Of a DNA stretch of 64,000 bases, positions 43,873 through 53,568 are shown in pieces. The notes below the pieces were generated by a model. The model was not told the origin of the DNA. It made no database searches and worked only from the letters and a program-made list of their open reading frames with translations. Each line of letters opens with the position of its first letter. Position 1 is the first letter of the stretch. The stretch spans positions 1,488,001 through 1,552,000 of the forward strand of contig NZ_CP053840.1 of NCBI RefSeq assembly GCF_013201665.1, in the 5' to 3' direction. The DNA is from Arcobacter venerupis (GTDB taxonomy: Bacteria > Campylobacterota > Campylobacteria > Campylobacterales > Arcobacteraceae). The translations under genes and the position numbers were made by a program.

Positions 43873-44691
43873 ATGGATTATTTTTTATTTTTAGAGGATA
43901 TTTTACAAACAAGTAAGCCAAAAGAAAAAATAGAAAAGTTTGAAGTCTTTTATAATAATTTTTTGAATGGGAACTATTTTATGAGTGATTCTTATATACC
44001 CTATGAATTTACAAATCCTTCATATCATTCATTTTTAGAAATAGTTAAACCAACAGCTTTACCTGTAATAAAAAATTTTAAATCAATAGAGGGAAAAAAA
44101 TATTTAGTTCACACTATTTTACATATTGAATATTCAGCGATTGATTTAGCTTTAGATGCAGCTCTTAGGTATAAAGATATGCCAAAAAAATATTATGAAG
44201 ATTGGCTAGAAGTTGCTAGTGATGAAATAAGACATTTCTTAATACTTGAAGAATTATTAAGTGAAGTTGGTGGAGTTTATGGAGAATTTCCTGTTCATAA
44301 AAATCTTTTTGAAGCAATGGAGCAAACACCTGAATTTTTAAGAAGAATGGCAGCAGTTCCAAGGTATCTTGAAGCAAATGGACTTGATCAAAATCCAAAA
44401 ATAATGCAGAAATTAAATTCAAATAGAGATGAGTTTAATAATAAGTTTTTAAAAGCATTGCAGATTATTTTAGATGAAGAAGTTGACCATGTAAAAAAAG
44501 GTGATACTTGGTTTAAGTATGAGTGTGATAGATTAAACTTAGAGCCAGAATCTACATATTTACAAATAATTGAAGAAGTGTTTCCTGGAAGTACAAAAAG
44601 AAAAATGGATTTAAACTTTAATGCAAGAAAAGAAGCAGGATTTTCGTGTAATGAGTTAAAATTCTTATCTAAAAAAGAGGATTGTAACTAA
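43873..44691 (+). CDS. DUF455 family ferritin-like protein
   Basis: A 272-aa protein of the DUF455 family, predicted to be a four-helix diiron (ferritin-like) oxidoreductase. Diiron-type ligands are seen in LHIEYSAIDLALDAALR and ASDEIRHFLILEELL, and again in ILDEEVDHVKKGDTWFKYEC. A relation to tRNA hydroxylases is suspected for this superfamily but not shown here. AGAGG precedes the ATG, and it is coupled by TAATG to the next gene. Confidence 0.82.
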   Translation: MDYFLFLEDILQTSKPKEKIEKFEVFYNNFLNGNYFMSDSYIPYEFTNPSYHSFLEIVKPTALPVIKNFKSIEGKKYLVHTILHIEYSAIDLALDAALRYKDMPKKYYEDWLEVASDEIRHFLILEELLSEVGGVYGEFPVHKNLFEAMEQTPEFLRRMAAVPRYLEANGLDQNPKIMQKLNSNRDEFNNKFLKALQIILDEEVDHVKKGDTWFKYECDRLNLEPESTYLQIIEEVFPGSTKRKMDLNFNARKEAGFSCNELKFLSKKEDCN

Positions 44692-45356
44692 TGATAACTT
44701 CAAATATTGACTCTATTATGGCAAAAATTTCAAGTACAAATAATACAAGTACGGGTGCAACTTCAAATGTATTTTTAAATAATTTAGTTAGCAATTCAGA
44801 TGCAACTGCTACAACACGAACAAATGCTTTAACTTATGAAAATATAAAAGGTATTTCTTTAGAAGAGATAGATAGTTTATTTGTAAATGAAGATGATAAA
44901 AGTATGGCGAAAAATCTAAGACTTGCAACACTTTTTTCAAGTGATGATTATTTATCAAAAGCTTTATTTAATACGGTTTTAGGGCAACCATTTAATATAG
45001 GATACTCATATTTAACTAATAGTTATAATGATAAAAGTATGTTTTTATCTTCATCAAACAATAGTAGTTTAGCTGATTTATTATATGAATCAATAACTCA
45101 AAAAATAGCTGATCCAAATGCCAAATCAACAGATGTAATATCTCAGGATAAATTAGATGAAATATTAACTGCTGTTAACTCTTTTAACTTTATAAGTGCT
45201 TTAACAAATACCTCAAAAAAAGGTTATGATAAATATAAAGATGAAAAAAATGATTACTCATTTTTATATAATGACTACAATTTAAAATATCAAGAGTTAG
45301 TTTATAAATACCAAGAATTGGAAAATATAAACAAAACTCTAATTAAACAATTTTAG
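44691..45356 (+). CDS. hypothetical protein, 221 aa
   Basis: Not recognised. It is rich in Ser, Thr and Asn in the first 45 residues (SSTNNTSTGATSN), which looks like a secreted or flagellar-type low-complexity start but has no signal peptide. A coiled coil closes it (YNLKYQELVYKYQELENINKTL). It starts in a TAATG overlap with the DUF455 gene, so the two are translated together, and its stop overlaps the convergent gene's stop. Confidence 0.6.
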   Translation: MITSNIDSIMAKISSTNNTSTGATSNVFLNNLVSNSDATATTRTNALTYENIKGISLEEIDSLFVNEDDKSMAKNLRLATLFSSDDYLSKALFNTVLGQPFNIGYSYLTNSYNDKSMFLSSSNNSSLADLLYESITQKIADPNAKSTDVISQDKLDEILTAVNSFNFISALTNTSKKGYDKYKDEKNDYSFLYNDYNLKYQELVYKYQELENINKTLIKQF

Positions 45357-45946
45357 TAAATATTAATAGTAAGCATTGCTTTTAAAATAGCATCTTCTTC
45401 TATCATTTTAAGATTAGAATTTATTTTATGAGTTGATAGTTTTCCTTCAATAGTTTGAAGTATATGCCAAAATCTCTCATTAAATGGAGTATCAAGCTCT
45501 TTTATTTTGTATTTTAGGATTATTTCAACAATAGTTTCAATGCAATGAAAATAAAAGATTTTATTTTTTGCTCTTTGAGTTTTATATTTTCTCATCAATT
45601 TTAGATTCGCAATAAAAGTATCTTTTTCAATATTTGATAAAACTGCTCTATTTCTTACTTCTGCTTCTTCATCATCTAAATGTTTTGAATAAGAGTCTAT
45701 CTCTTTATTCATTACATCTTCCAAATCAGGATGGAAATTCAAAAGTACATTTAAAATTTCATCAGGTGTTAGAGCTTTTTCATTTATCTGATGAGAATAT
45801 TTCTTTTTTTGTTCATATGTATGGTCAATAGCATTTAATATATCAATTGCAAAAGATAAATAAATAAATTTATCTTCTTTACCATCTTTAAATGAAACAC
45901 CATGTTCACTAATAACTGGTTTTAATCCTGCATACTCTAATTTCAT
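45353..45946 (-). CDS. hypothetical protein, 197 aa
   Basis: Not recognised. Mostly helical and charged, with no signal peptide or membrane part. Notable segments are HLDDEEAEVRNRAVLSNIE and LMRKYKTQRAKNKIFYFHCI. It lies 23 bases downstream of trpB on the same strand and may be co-transcribed; its end overlaps the convergent gene by four bases. Confidence 0.6.
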   Translation of the reverse strand: MKLEYAGLKPVISEHGVSFKDGKEDKFIYLSFAIDILNAIDHTYEQKKKYSHQINEKALTPDEILNVLLNFHPDLEDVMNKEIDSYSKHLDDEEAEVRNRAVLSNIEKDTFIANLKLMRKYKTQRAKNKIFYFHCIETIVEIILKYKIKELDTPFNERFWHILQTIEGKLSTHKINSNLKMIEEDAILKAMLTINIY

Positions 45947-45969
45947 TTCTTTCTATTCCTTATTTGTAT

Positions 45970-47187
45970 TTAAAATTTAGCATTTGGAATAGGGTAGTTC
46001 TCTATTACAAAATCAATATCTTTATCACCACGACCACTAAGACTTACTAAAATAGTTTTATCTTTTGGAAGTGTTCGTGCTAGTTTCATAGTAAATCCAA
46101 TAGCATGAGCTGACTCAAGTGCGGGAATTATTCCCTCAAGTTGTGATAATTTATAAAAAGCATCTACTGCTTCATTATCATCACAAAGTCCAACTTTACT
46201 TCTTCCAATCTCTTTTAAATAAGCGTGTTCTGGTCCAACTGATGGATAATCAATTCCGCTTCCAATTGAATAAACAGGAGCTGGATTTCCATTTTTATCT
46301 TTTAACATTATAGAGTTAAATCCATGCATGATTCCCTCTTCTCCATAAGTTAAAGTGGCACTGTGTTCACCAATTTTATCACCTTTACCCATTGGCTCAA
46401 CACCATAAAGATTTACCTCTTTATCATCAATGAATCCAGAAAATAATCCCATAGCATTACTTCCACCACCAACACAAGCTACAACATTATCAGGAAGTTT
46501 ATCTTCATGCTCAAAAAATTGTTCCTTTGACTCAAATCCAATTACACTTTGGAAGTCTCTTACCATCATAGGAAATGGATGTGGACCAACAACAGAACCA
46601 ATACAATAAATAGAGTTTTCAGTATCAGCTAAATATGCTTCAAAAGCTGAATCAACAGCCTCTTTTAAAGTTTTAAGACCATGAGTTGCTGGTACAACTT
46701 TTGCTCCCAAGATTTTCATTCTAACAACATTTGGATGTTCTTTTTTTATATCAACTTCACCCATGTGAATTTCACACTCTAAACCAAAATAAGCAGCCGC
46801 AGTTGCTAAAGCAACACCATGTTGACCAGCTCCAGTTTCAGCAATTACTTTTTTCTTACCTAAATATTTAGCAAGAATTACTTCAGCCATACAATGATTT
46901 AATTTATGAGCACCAGTATGATTTAAGTCTTCTCTTTTTAGATAGATTTTTGCTCCACCACAAAATTGTGTAAGGTTTTTTGCAAATGAGATTGGAGTAG
47001 GTCTTCCTTGATAGTGTTTTCTAACATATTTTAACTCTTCAATAAATTTAGGAGAGTTTTTTAATTCCAAATAAGCTTGTGTAATTTCAGCAAAAGGTTT
47101 TTCTAAAACAGGAGGAATAAATGAACCTCCAAATTTACCAAAAAAACCATTAGCATCCGGATGAGATTCTAAATAAGATTCACTCAT
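45970..47187 (-). CDS. trpB: tryptophan synthase beta chain
   Basis: PLP enzyme that joins indole and serine to make tryptophan. The PLP lysine block is HTGAHKLNH (Lys-95), with [20 protein letters not shown], the phosphate-binding GGGSNAMG and GVEPMGKG also present. The 405-aa length and QGRPTPI-type start fit the TrpB1 class that needs TrpA. TrpA is not adjacent here, so the trp genes are split in this genome. AAGGAATT precedes the ATG. Confidence 0.96.
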   Translation of the reverse strand: MSESYLESHPDANGFFGKFGGSFIPPVLEKPFAEITQAYLELKNSPKFIEELKYVRKHYQGRPTPISFAKNLTQFCGGAKIYLKREDLNHTGAHKLNHCMAEVILAKYLGKKKVIAETGAGQHGVALATAAAYFGLECEIHMGEVDIKKEHPNVVRMKILGAKVVPATHGLKTLKEAVDSAFEAYLADTENSIYCIGSVVGPHPFPMMVRDFQSVIGFESKEQFFEHEDKLPDNVVACVGGGSNAMGLFSGFIDDKEVNLYGVEPMGKGDKIGEHSATLTYGEEGIMHGFNSIMLKDKNGNPAPVYSIGSGIDYPSVGPEHAYLKEIGRSKVGLCDDNEAVDAFYKLSQLEGIIPALESAHAIGFTMKLARTLPKDKTILVSLSGRGDKDIDFVIENYPIPNAKF

Positions 47188-47261
47188 ATATTAATTCCTT
47201 CCATAAAAAATAACTATAATTTAAAAATAAAAAACATTATAATCAATTGCTTTTTAATTCA

Positions 47262-49985
47262 TTATGAAAGAGGGATAGTTATTTTAACATTTGTGCAATT
47301 ATTAAAAAAAATATCATTAAATTTGTGAGAAGTATTAGTGATTTTAATTTCCCCATTCATACTTGAAGTGATAATTTTATGAGTCATATATAATCCTAAT
47401 CCTGTACCTTGACTTTTATGTTTTGTAGTAAAATATGGTTCAAATATTTTATTTAAGATAGATTCTTTTATTCCACCTGCATTATCAATTATTTCAATAA
47501 TAATTTTTTCAGCTTCTTTATATGATTTAATATGAATATATCTATTGGTTTTTTCTATATCTAATAGGGCATCTTTGGCATTATTTAAAATATTTAATAT
47601 AGCTTGATTTAACTCATTTTCATAACTATTTATAAATAATCCCTCACTCAAGTCTAAAATTAGATTTATATCATGGTTTTTATAAGAGCCTTTTAACATA
47701 CTAAGGATTTTGTCTATACTTGAATTAACATTAAACTCTTTTTTTATCTTGTCTTCTTTTAGATAATTTTGGAAATCATCAATAGTTTGTGATAAAAACA
47801 TAGTTGTATTGGTTATATTGTCTATTGTTTCATTAAAGGTTTTATCATCAAGTTGGTCAAACTCTTTTTGTAGTTTCATTCCTGAAGCAGCAGTTGATAT
47901 TAAACTTAGAGGTTGTCTCCATTGGTGGGCAATATTTCCCATCATTTCACCTAAACTTGCCATTTTTGATTGTTGAATTAAAAGATTTTCTCTATTTTTT
48001 ATTTCACTCATATCAATAATTGATAAAATAATTGATTGTTGATTCTCAAAAATTACCTTTTTTGATTTAATAAGAATTGGAAATTTTATTTCAAAATTTC
48101 TTAAACCAAAAATTTCATAAGTTTGTGAATCGGAATTTTTTATAATATCTTCAAAATTAATAGTTTTATCTGTTTTAAATAAATTAGAAAAAGGTCTATT
48201 TAAAAGCTCTTTATTATTAAGGTTAAATATTTTTAAAATTTCAGTATTATAATAAATAATTTCATTGTCACTAACTATTATAATTCCTTCAATAGTTAAA
48301 TTTACTAAACTTCTAAAAGTTTTAAGAGTATTTTCTAATTCATTTTTAGTATTTTTTAATTTCCTTTGATAAGTAATTAATTGTCTATTTTTATAAAGAA
48401 CCAAAAGTATAATTAGAATTAAAGGTAAAAAATATTTCCATAATACTGAATAATCAAAAGCTTGAGTATATTCAAGTTTTAACCATTTATTATAGATTTG
48501 ACTTTTATCATTTGGACTCATTCTTTCTAAAACTTTATTTATAATTGACTGTAAAACTTCATAATCATCTCTAAGCATCATTTGTAAATTAAAATCAATT
48601 CCTGTACTTCCTGAAATTTTGACATTACTATATGCGTATTTTTGAATATTATGGGTTAACACAGGTAAATTATCAATTAGTGCATATATTTCATTATTAG
48701 ATAATAAGGATAAACCTTCTTCAATATTATTTACAAAAACAAAATCCATGTTAGGATACTCTTTTTGTAGTATTTGATATGCTGTGTAATTTTTGCCAAC
48801 ACCGACTTTTTTCCCAAGAAGATAAGAGGGATCTGGAATATAGTTTTTATCTTGTAGTGTTGCAATTCCAATTGGAGCTTTGTAATATATATCTGAAAAT
48901 ATTGCATATTTTTCTCTATCTAATGTTCTTGAAGTTGCGATTATGACATCGCAACTTTTGTTTTTTATACTTTCAAGTGCAATCGAAAAAGATTTTTTAG
49001 TTTTTAGATTTGTTTTTAGATTTGCTTTATCTACTATATATTGCCAAAAATCATAACCTAAACCATATGCTTTATGGTTTTCTACAAAATTTATTGGTGC
49101 CCAATTGTCAGTAAAAGCTACATTTATAACTTTGTTTTCTATAAAATCTAACTCTTTTTGTGAAAAAGATATACTTTTTTTGTCATTAGACCATTTATTA
49201 TTTAGCACTTCAAGTTCAGCAGCTGAAATTTTATTAATTGCCTTATTTATAATTTTTACAAGTAATGAAAACTCTTTTTTAACTCCTATATATAATCTAT
49301 CATCAAAGTTATTAATATTTATTTTTGTTAATATTTTTAATGAATCGGCATATGTTGTATTTATAAAATAGTTTGCAACCAAAGAGTTTTGAATAGTTAA
49401 TTCAGTTTCATTGTTTTTAATACTTTCAAAAACTTTATCAAGATTATCAAATTCAATAATATTTATTTTTTTATAATTCTCTTTTAAAAATTTAGTTAAG
49501 TCCCAATTTTTTACCATTGCAACTTTTTTACCTGATAAATCATCTATATTTATAAAATTAAATTTATTTATTTTTGTGATAATAGAAAATTCTTGAGTGT
49601 AGTAGGGTTTTGTATAATTTAAAAAATTTTCTCTTTCTTCGTTATATTCTAAGGCTGGCAATATATCTATTTCACCTGTAGAAAGTTTTGTTATTAGATT
49701 ATCCCAACTATCACTAATAAAAATAGGTGTAATATCAATTTTAGAAAAAATAAGTTTTATGTAATCAATTGTATATCCTTTTGCTTGATTATCTTCATTA
49801 TAATCAAAAGGTATCCAATCGTATTCATTTGCAACAGTAATTGTTTTATGAGTATTGATAAATGCTTGTTCTTCTTGTGTAAAATCGGTATTTGTATTAA
49901 TAAAATTTTGATTTGTTAAAGTATTAGTAGTGTTAGATAAAAGTAAATTATGTAAGAAAAAAAGTAATAGAAGAAATTTATACAC
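47262..49985 (-). CDS. sensor histidine kinase with two solute-binding domains, orphan
   Basis: A 907-aa relative of the kinase at 33832. It has a hydrophobic start (1-17), two SBP_bac_3 domains with WIPFDYNEDNQAKGYTIDYI and WAPINFVENHKAYGLGYDF, a membrane helix near residue 500, a PAS-like region, the H-box MMGNIAHQWRQPLSLIS, and a HATPase end (DNAGGI, GTGLGLYMTHKI). Start codon is GTG with AGGAA before it. No regulator gene is next to it, so its partner lies elsewhere. Confidence 0.85.
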   Translation of the reverse strand: MYKFLLLLFFLHNLLLSNTTNTLTNQNFINTNTDFTQEEQAFINTHKTITVANEYDWIPFDYNEDNQAKGYTIDYIKLIFSKIDITPIFISDSWDNLITKLSTGEIDILPALEYNEERENFLNYTKPYYTQEFSIITKINKFNFINIDDLSGKKVAMVKNWDLTKFLKENYKKINIIEFDNLDKVFESIKNNETELTIQNSLVANYFINTTYADSLKILTKININNFDDRLYIGVKKEFSLLVKIINKAINKISAAELEVLNNKWSNDKKSISFSQKELDFIENKVINVAFTDNWAPINFVENHKAYGLGYDFWQYIVDKANLKTNLKTKKSFSIALESIKNKSCDVIIATSRTLDREKYAIFSDIYYKAPIGIATLQDKNYIPDPSYLLGKKVGVGKNYTAYQILQKEYPNMDFVFVNNIEEGLSLLSNNEIYALIDNLPVLTHNIQKYAYSNVKISGSTGIDFNLQMMLRDDYEVLQSIINKVLERMSPNDKSQIYNKWLKLEYTQAFDYSVLWKYFLPLILIILLVLYKNRQLITYQRKLKNTKNELENTLKTFRSLVNLTIEGIIIVSDNEIIYYNTEILKIFNLNNKELLNRPFSNLFKTDKTINFEDIIKNSDSQTYEIFGLRNFEIKFPILIKSKKVIFENQQSIILSIIDMSEIKNRENLLIQQSKMASLGEMMGNIAHQWRQPLSLISTAASGMKLQKEFDQLDDKTFNETIDNITNTTMFLSQTIDDFQNYLKEDKIKKEFNVNSSIDKILSMLKGSYKNHDINLILDLSEGLFINSYENELNQAILNILNNAKDALLDIEKTNRYIHIKSYKEAEKIIIEIIDNAGGIKESILNKIFEPYFTTKHKSQGTGLGLYMTHKIITSSMNGEIKITNTSHKFNDIFFNNCTNVKITIPLS

Positions 49986-49995
49986 TGTTGATTCC

Positions 49996-50030
49996 TATCT
50001 CAGTATTTTCTTCTTGATTATACTGAGATA
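49996..50030 (-). terminator. hairpin between dnaJ and the sensor kinase
   Basis: TATCTCAGTAT and ATACTGAGATA make a perfect 11-bp stem with a 13-base loop. There is no T run; one arm ends just before the ribosome site of the kinase gene, so it could modulate its translation. Confidence 0.5.
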
Positions 50031-50045
50031 AGTATTATAAAGTAT

Positions 50046-51170
50046 TTAGCTAAACCACTTTTTAACTTTGTCAAACATATTTTCAAAGTTTTTTTCGTGA
50101 GGTTTACTCTCTATTCCAAAACTTTCTTGAAGTTTTTCTAGAAGTTCTTTTTGTTCATCATTTAATGCTTTTGGATATTCAATTTTAATTTGTACAACTA
50201 AATTTCCTTTTCCATAACCTTGAACAGATTTAACACCTTCACCTTTGAAAGTAAATTGTTGTTTATCTTTTGCATTTTTTGGAATTTCAAGTTCAACTTC
50301 ACCTCTTAATGTAGGAACTTTTATTTTTCCACCTAATGCAATTTGTGTAAAGAAAATGGGTGCTTCGTAATAGATATCATCATCATGTCTTACAAAATGA
50401 GAATCTTCTTTTACTTTTACTTGTAAATATAAATCTCCTCTTGAGCCATCTGGTGCGATATTTCCTTTATGAGAAACTCGGATTCTCATTCCATCATTTA
50501 CACCCTCTGGAATATCAACTTTAAAAGAATCTTTAACTTCATCATAACCACTTCCACCACATGATTTACAAGAAGCTGCTGCTGCTTGACCTGTTCCACC
50601 ACATTTTGGACAAGTTTGAGCAAATGTCATAAATCCTTGTCTTGCATGAACTTGACCTTGTCCATTACAAGTTGTACAAGTTGCTAGTTTCCCATCTTTT
50701 GCACCAGTTCCAGAACAAGATTTACAAGCTGTTTTATATTTATAACTTATATCTTTTTTGCATCCAAATACAGCTTCGTTGAATTCTAGTTTTACTTCAA
50801 TAGTAACATCAAGATTGTAGTTATATGTTTTTTTCTGTTTTCTTCCACGTGAACTGCCACCAAAAGCACTTCCAAACATCTCTTCAAAAACAGAACTTAA
50901 GTCATCAAAACCACCAGAGAATCCACCACCTCTTTGTCCATGACCCTCAAGTCCAGCTTTTCCATATCTGTCATAAACAGCTCTTTTTTCTTCATCACTT
51001 AATACTTGATAAGCTTCATTTATAGCTTTGAATCTCTCTTCAGCTTCATTATCACCTGGATTTTTATCAGGATGATATTTCATAGCCATTTGTCTATAAG
51101 CTTTTTTAATTGTACTTTTATCTGAACCTTTACTAACTTCTAGTAGTTCATAATAATCTATTTCAGTCAA
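50046..51170 (-). CDS. dnaJ: chaperone protein DnaJ
   Basis: Hsp40 co-chaperone that delivers clients to DnaK. Domains in order are the J domain (HPD in MKYHPDKNPGD), Gly/Phe-rich linker (GQRGGGFSGGFDDL), four CxxCxGxG zinc repeats (CKSCSGTG, CTTCNGQG, CPKCGGTG, CKSCGGSG), and the C-terminal substrate domain. Length 374 aa. The start codon is TTG at 51170 with GGGGATAG before it; no upstream ATG is in frame nearby. Confidence 0.97.
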   Translation of the reverse strand: MTEIDYYELLEVSKGSDKSTIKKAYRQMAMKYHPDKNPGDNEAEERFKAINEAYQVLSDEEKRAVYDRYGKAGLEGHGQRGGGFSGGFDDLSSVFEEMFGSAFGGSSRGRKQKKTYNYNLDVTIEVKLEFNEAVFGCKKDISYKYKTACKSCSGTGAKDGKLATCTTCNGQGQVHARQGFMTFAQTCPKCGGTGQAAAASCKSCGGSGYDEVKDSFKVDIPEGVNDGMRIRVSHKGNIAPDGSRGDLYLQVKVKEDSHFVRHDDDIYYEAPIFFTQIALGGKIKVPTLRGEVELEIPKNAKDKQQFTFKGEGVKSVQGYGKGNLVVQIKIEYPKALNDEQKELLEKLQESFGIESKPHEKNFENMFDKVKKWFS

Positions 51171-51285
51171 TTCTATCCCCTTAAAAAATATTTAAATTAA
51201 TAAGTCGCGATTTTATCTAAAACTTGATAAATATTGATTGAATTAATAAGTGTATAGTTTTATATAATTTATTAAAAATCTTAGA

Positions 51286-51291
51286 TATAAT
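51286..51291 (+). promoter_or_regulatory. -10 box of recR, possibly leaderless transcript
   Basis: TATAAT ends six bases before the recR ATG and no Shine-Dalgarno is seen, so transcription probably starts at or next to the start codon. Confidence 0.5.
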
Positions 51292-51297
51292 CCTGCC

Positions 51298-51870
51298 ATG
51301 AATAAAGGATTAGAAAAATTTTACGAACTTGTTGAAGCATTTGAATCTTTACCTACTATTGGAAAAAAATCAGCTCTTAGACTTGCTTATCACATTGTTA
51401 TGAACGACAATTATTGTGGGATTAAAATAGCTCACAGCATTGAAAGTGCACTTAAAAATATTACTAAGTGTGTTCGTTGTGGTTCTATGAGTGAGCATGA
51501 AATTTGCGAAGTTTGTTTGGATGAATCAAGGGATAGTTCAAAACTTTGTATTGTTCAAAGTGCTAAAGATATTTTTGTTATTGAAGACTCACGTCAATTT
51601 GATGGAAAATATTTTGTAATTGAAGAGTTAGACCAAGAAGTATTGGATTCTTTGCACAAATTTATAAATGATAATGAAGTAGAAAATATTTTATTTGCAA
51701 TAACTCCATCAATTGCCAATGATGCATTTATCTTATTTATTGAAGATAAATTAAAAAATCACAATATAAAATTTACAAAAATTGCCCAAGGTGTACCAAC
51801 GGGTGTTAGCTTAGAAAATGTTGATATTTTATCTCTTTCTAAAGCTATACAAAGTAAAGTTGAAATTTAA
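51298..51870 (+). CDS. recR: recombination protein RecR
   Basis: Part of the RecFOR pathway that loads RecA on gaps. The N-terminal helix-hairpin-helix is LPTIGKKSALRLAYHIV, the zinc finger is CVRCGSMSEHEICEVC, and a Toprim-like domain follows (LCIVQSAKDIFVIED, FAITPSIANDAFILFIEDK). The 190-aa length is normal. It is followed by a 59-aa gene and a kinase, probably in one operon. Confidence 0.95.
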   Translation: MNKGLEKFYELVEAFESLPTIGKKSALRLAYHIVMNDNYCGIKIAHSIESALKNITKCVRCGSMSEHEICEVCLDESRDSSKLCIVQSAKDIFVIEDSRQFDGKYFVIEELDQEVLDSLHKFINDNEVENILFAITPSIANDAFILFIEDKLKNHNIKFTKIAQGVPTGVSLENVDILSLSKAIQSKVEI

Positions 51871-51891
51871 ATTTAAAATTAGAACAAGAAC

Positions 51892-52071
51892 ATGGAAAAA
51901 AGAATAGTTTGTCAAAAGTGTGTTTATTATTTTGTAACGTGGGAAGCAGGGCAACCTCATGGGTGTAAATCTTATGGATTTAAATCAAGATATCTTCCTT
52001 CAATTGTAGTAAAAAATTCAAGTGGTCAAGCTTGTAATTTTTTTGTAGAAAAAAATAAAACAGTAGGATAA
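51892..52071 (+). CDS. small Cys-rich protein, 59 aa, probable zinc ribbon
   Basis: ATG at 51892 opens a 59-codon frame with four Cys (CQKC at 7-10, Cys-25, Cys-48), ending TAA directly before the ATG of the kinase gene. The first motif (CQKCVYYFVTWEAGQPHGC) suits a zinc ribbon. Similar small ORFs next to recR seem to be kept in Campylobacterota; this is recollection, not a search. The junction TAA-ATG suggests coupling to the kinase. Confidence 0.72.
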   Translation: MEKRIVCQKCVYYFVTWEAGQPHGCKSYGFKSRYLPSIVVKNSSGQACNFFVEKNKTVG

Positions 52072-53559
52072 ATGCAAATAAATCATTTTATTGAGAAAAT
52101 AGAAAAAGACAAAATATCAATTATTAGAACATGGATAAGTTCAGATTCGGTTATTAAATTGATAAATGACTATTCTATCGATAAAGATTTACTTATTAAA
52201 AGATACGCCTTTGGCGTTATTGATCATTATATTCAAGCTGTAAAAAATAATCAAAAAATAGAACATTGTCCAGTAATTATTGATTTTATTAAATATTTAA
52301 AAAAACAAAATATCAAAGCTAGTGAACTTTTTTTATTATGGTCATCTTTTAAAAATGCTTTAATGAATTTTGCTTTTGAATTAAATATTCAATCAAAAGA
52401 GTTAATGGAGAAAATAGTTTATTATTACGAAGAGATTTTTTCTAGTATTTTAGATATTTATTCAAAATCAATTGCTCAAGTTGAGAGTGCTTTAAATAAA
52501 TCTATTGATATTGTTGATAAATATGTAATTATGTCAAGAACAGATATAAATGGCATTATAATTAGTGTATCTGCTGCTTTTTGTAAAATTTCTGGTTATG
52601 AGTCATTTGAACTAATAGGAAAATCTCATAATATTTTAAGACATCCAGATATGTCAAAAAAAGTTTTTGCAGATTTATGGAATACTATAAAATCTGGGAA
52701 TATGTGGCAAGGTGAGATTATAAATCGTAAAAAAAATGGCGATTCTTATTGGATAAAAACAACAATTCATCCAAATTTTGATAATAGAGGGAATGTTATT
52801 AGTTATGATGCTGTAAATGTGGATATAAGTTCTCAAATAGAACTAAAAAATCAACAAAATTTATTAGTTGAACAATCAAAATCAGCTGCAATGGGTGAGA
52901 TGATAAGTATGATAGCTCACCAATGGAGACAACCTTTACAAGCAGTTTCTATTTTGATTCAAAAATTACCTTTATTAAAAATGGTGAATGGTGATATTTC
53001 AGATGAAATGCTTGATGATGTTGTAAATCAAGTTAGTTCACAACTTGATTATATGTCAAAAACAGTAGATGATTTTAGAGATTATTTTAAACCAAATAAG
53101 AGTAAAGAAGAAGTTTTTATAAAAGATGTTATTGAAAAATCTATGGATTTTTTAGCATATTTATTTAAAATAAATTCTATTGAAGTAAAATACCAAAATA
53201 GTTCAAATTCATGTTTGAAAATATATTTAAATGAAATAGTTCAAGTTTTTATAAATCTGGCAAAAAACTCATGTGATGCAATACTTGAAAAAAGTATTGA
53301 GCATGGAAAAATAGATATTCACACTTATGAAGATAAAAATAGTTTAATTATTGAATTTGAAGATAATGCAGGTGGAATAAAGAGTAATCTTTTGGATAAA
53401 ATATTTGATCCATATTTCTCAACAAAAAATAATAAAAATGGAACAGGATTAGGATTATACATGAGTAAAACTATTATTGAAGAACATAGTGGTGGAAAGA
53501 TAAATGTGTATAATACAGATTTTGGAACAAAATTCATAATAAAATTACCATTAAAATAG
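52072..53559 (+). CDS. cytoplasmic sensor histidine kinase with PAS domain
   Basis: A 495-aa kinase without membrane segments. Residues 1-145 are a helical sensory domain of unknown type, 150-255 a PAS domain of the Aer kind (SGYESFELIGKSHNILRHPDM), then the H-box MISMIAHQWRQPLQAVS with His-283, and a HATPase end with EDNAGGI and GTGLGLYMSKTI. An Aer-like PAS often binds flavin and reads redox state, so a redox or energy sensor is a fair guess. No regulator is adjacent. Confidence 0.82.
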   Translation: MQINHFIEKIEKDKISIIRTWISSDSVIKLINDYSIDKDLLIKRYAFGVIDHYIQAVKNNQKIEHCPVIIDFIKYLKKQNIKASELFLLWSSFKNALMNFAFELNIQSKELMEKIVYYYEEIFSSILDIYSKSIAQVESALNKSIDIVDKYVIMSRTDINGIIISVSAAFCKISGYESFELIGKSHNILRHPDMSKKVFADLWNTIKSGNMWQGEIINRKKNGDSYWIKTTIHPNFDNRGNVISYDAVNVDISSQIELKNQQNLLVEQSKSAAMGEMISMIAHQWRQPLQAVSILIQKLPLLKMVNGDISDEMLDDVVNQVSSQLDYMSKTVDDFRDYFKPNKSKEEVFIKDVIEKSMDFLAYLFKINSIEVKYQNSSNSCLKIYLNEIVQVFINLAKNSCDAILEKSIEHGKIDIHTYEDKNSLIIEFEDNAGGIKSNLLDKIFDPYFSTKNNKNGTGLGLYMSKTIIEEHSGGKINVYNTDFGTKFIIKLPLK

Positions 53560-53568
53560 GAGTTAGCG

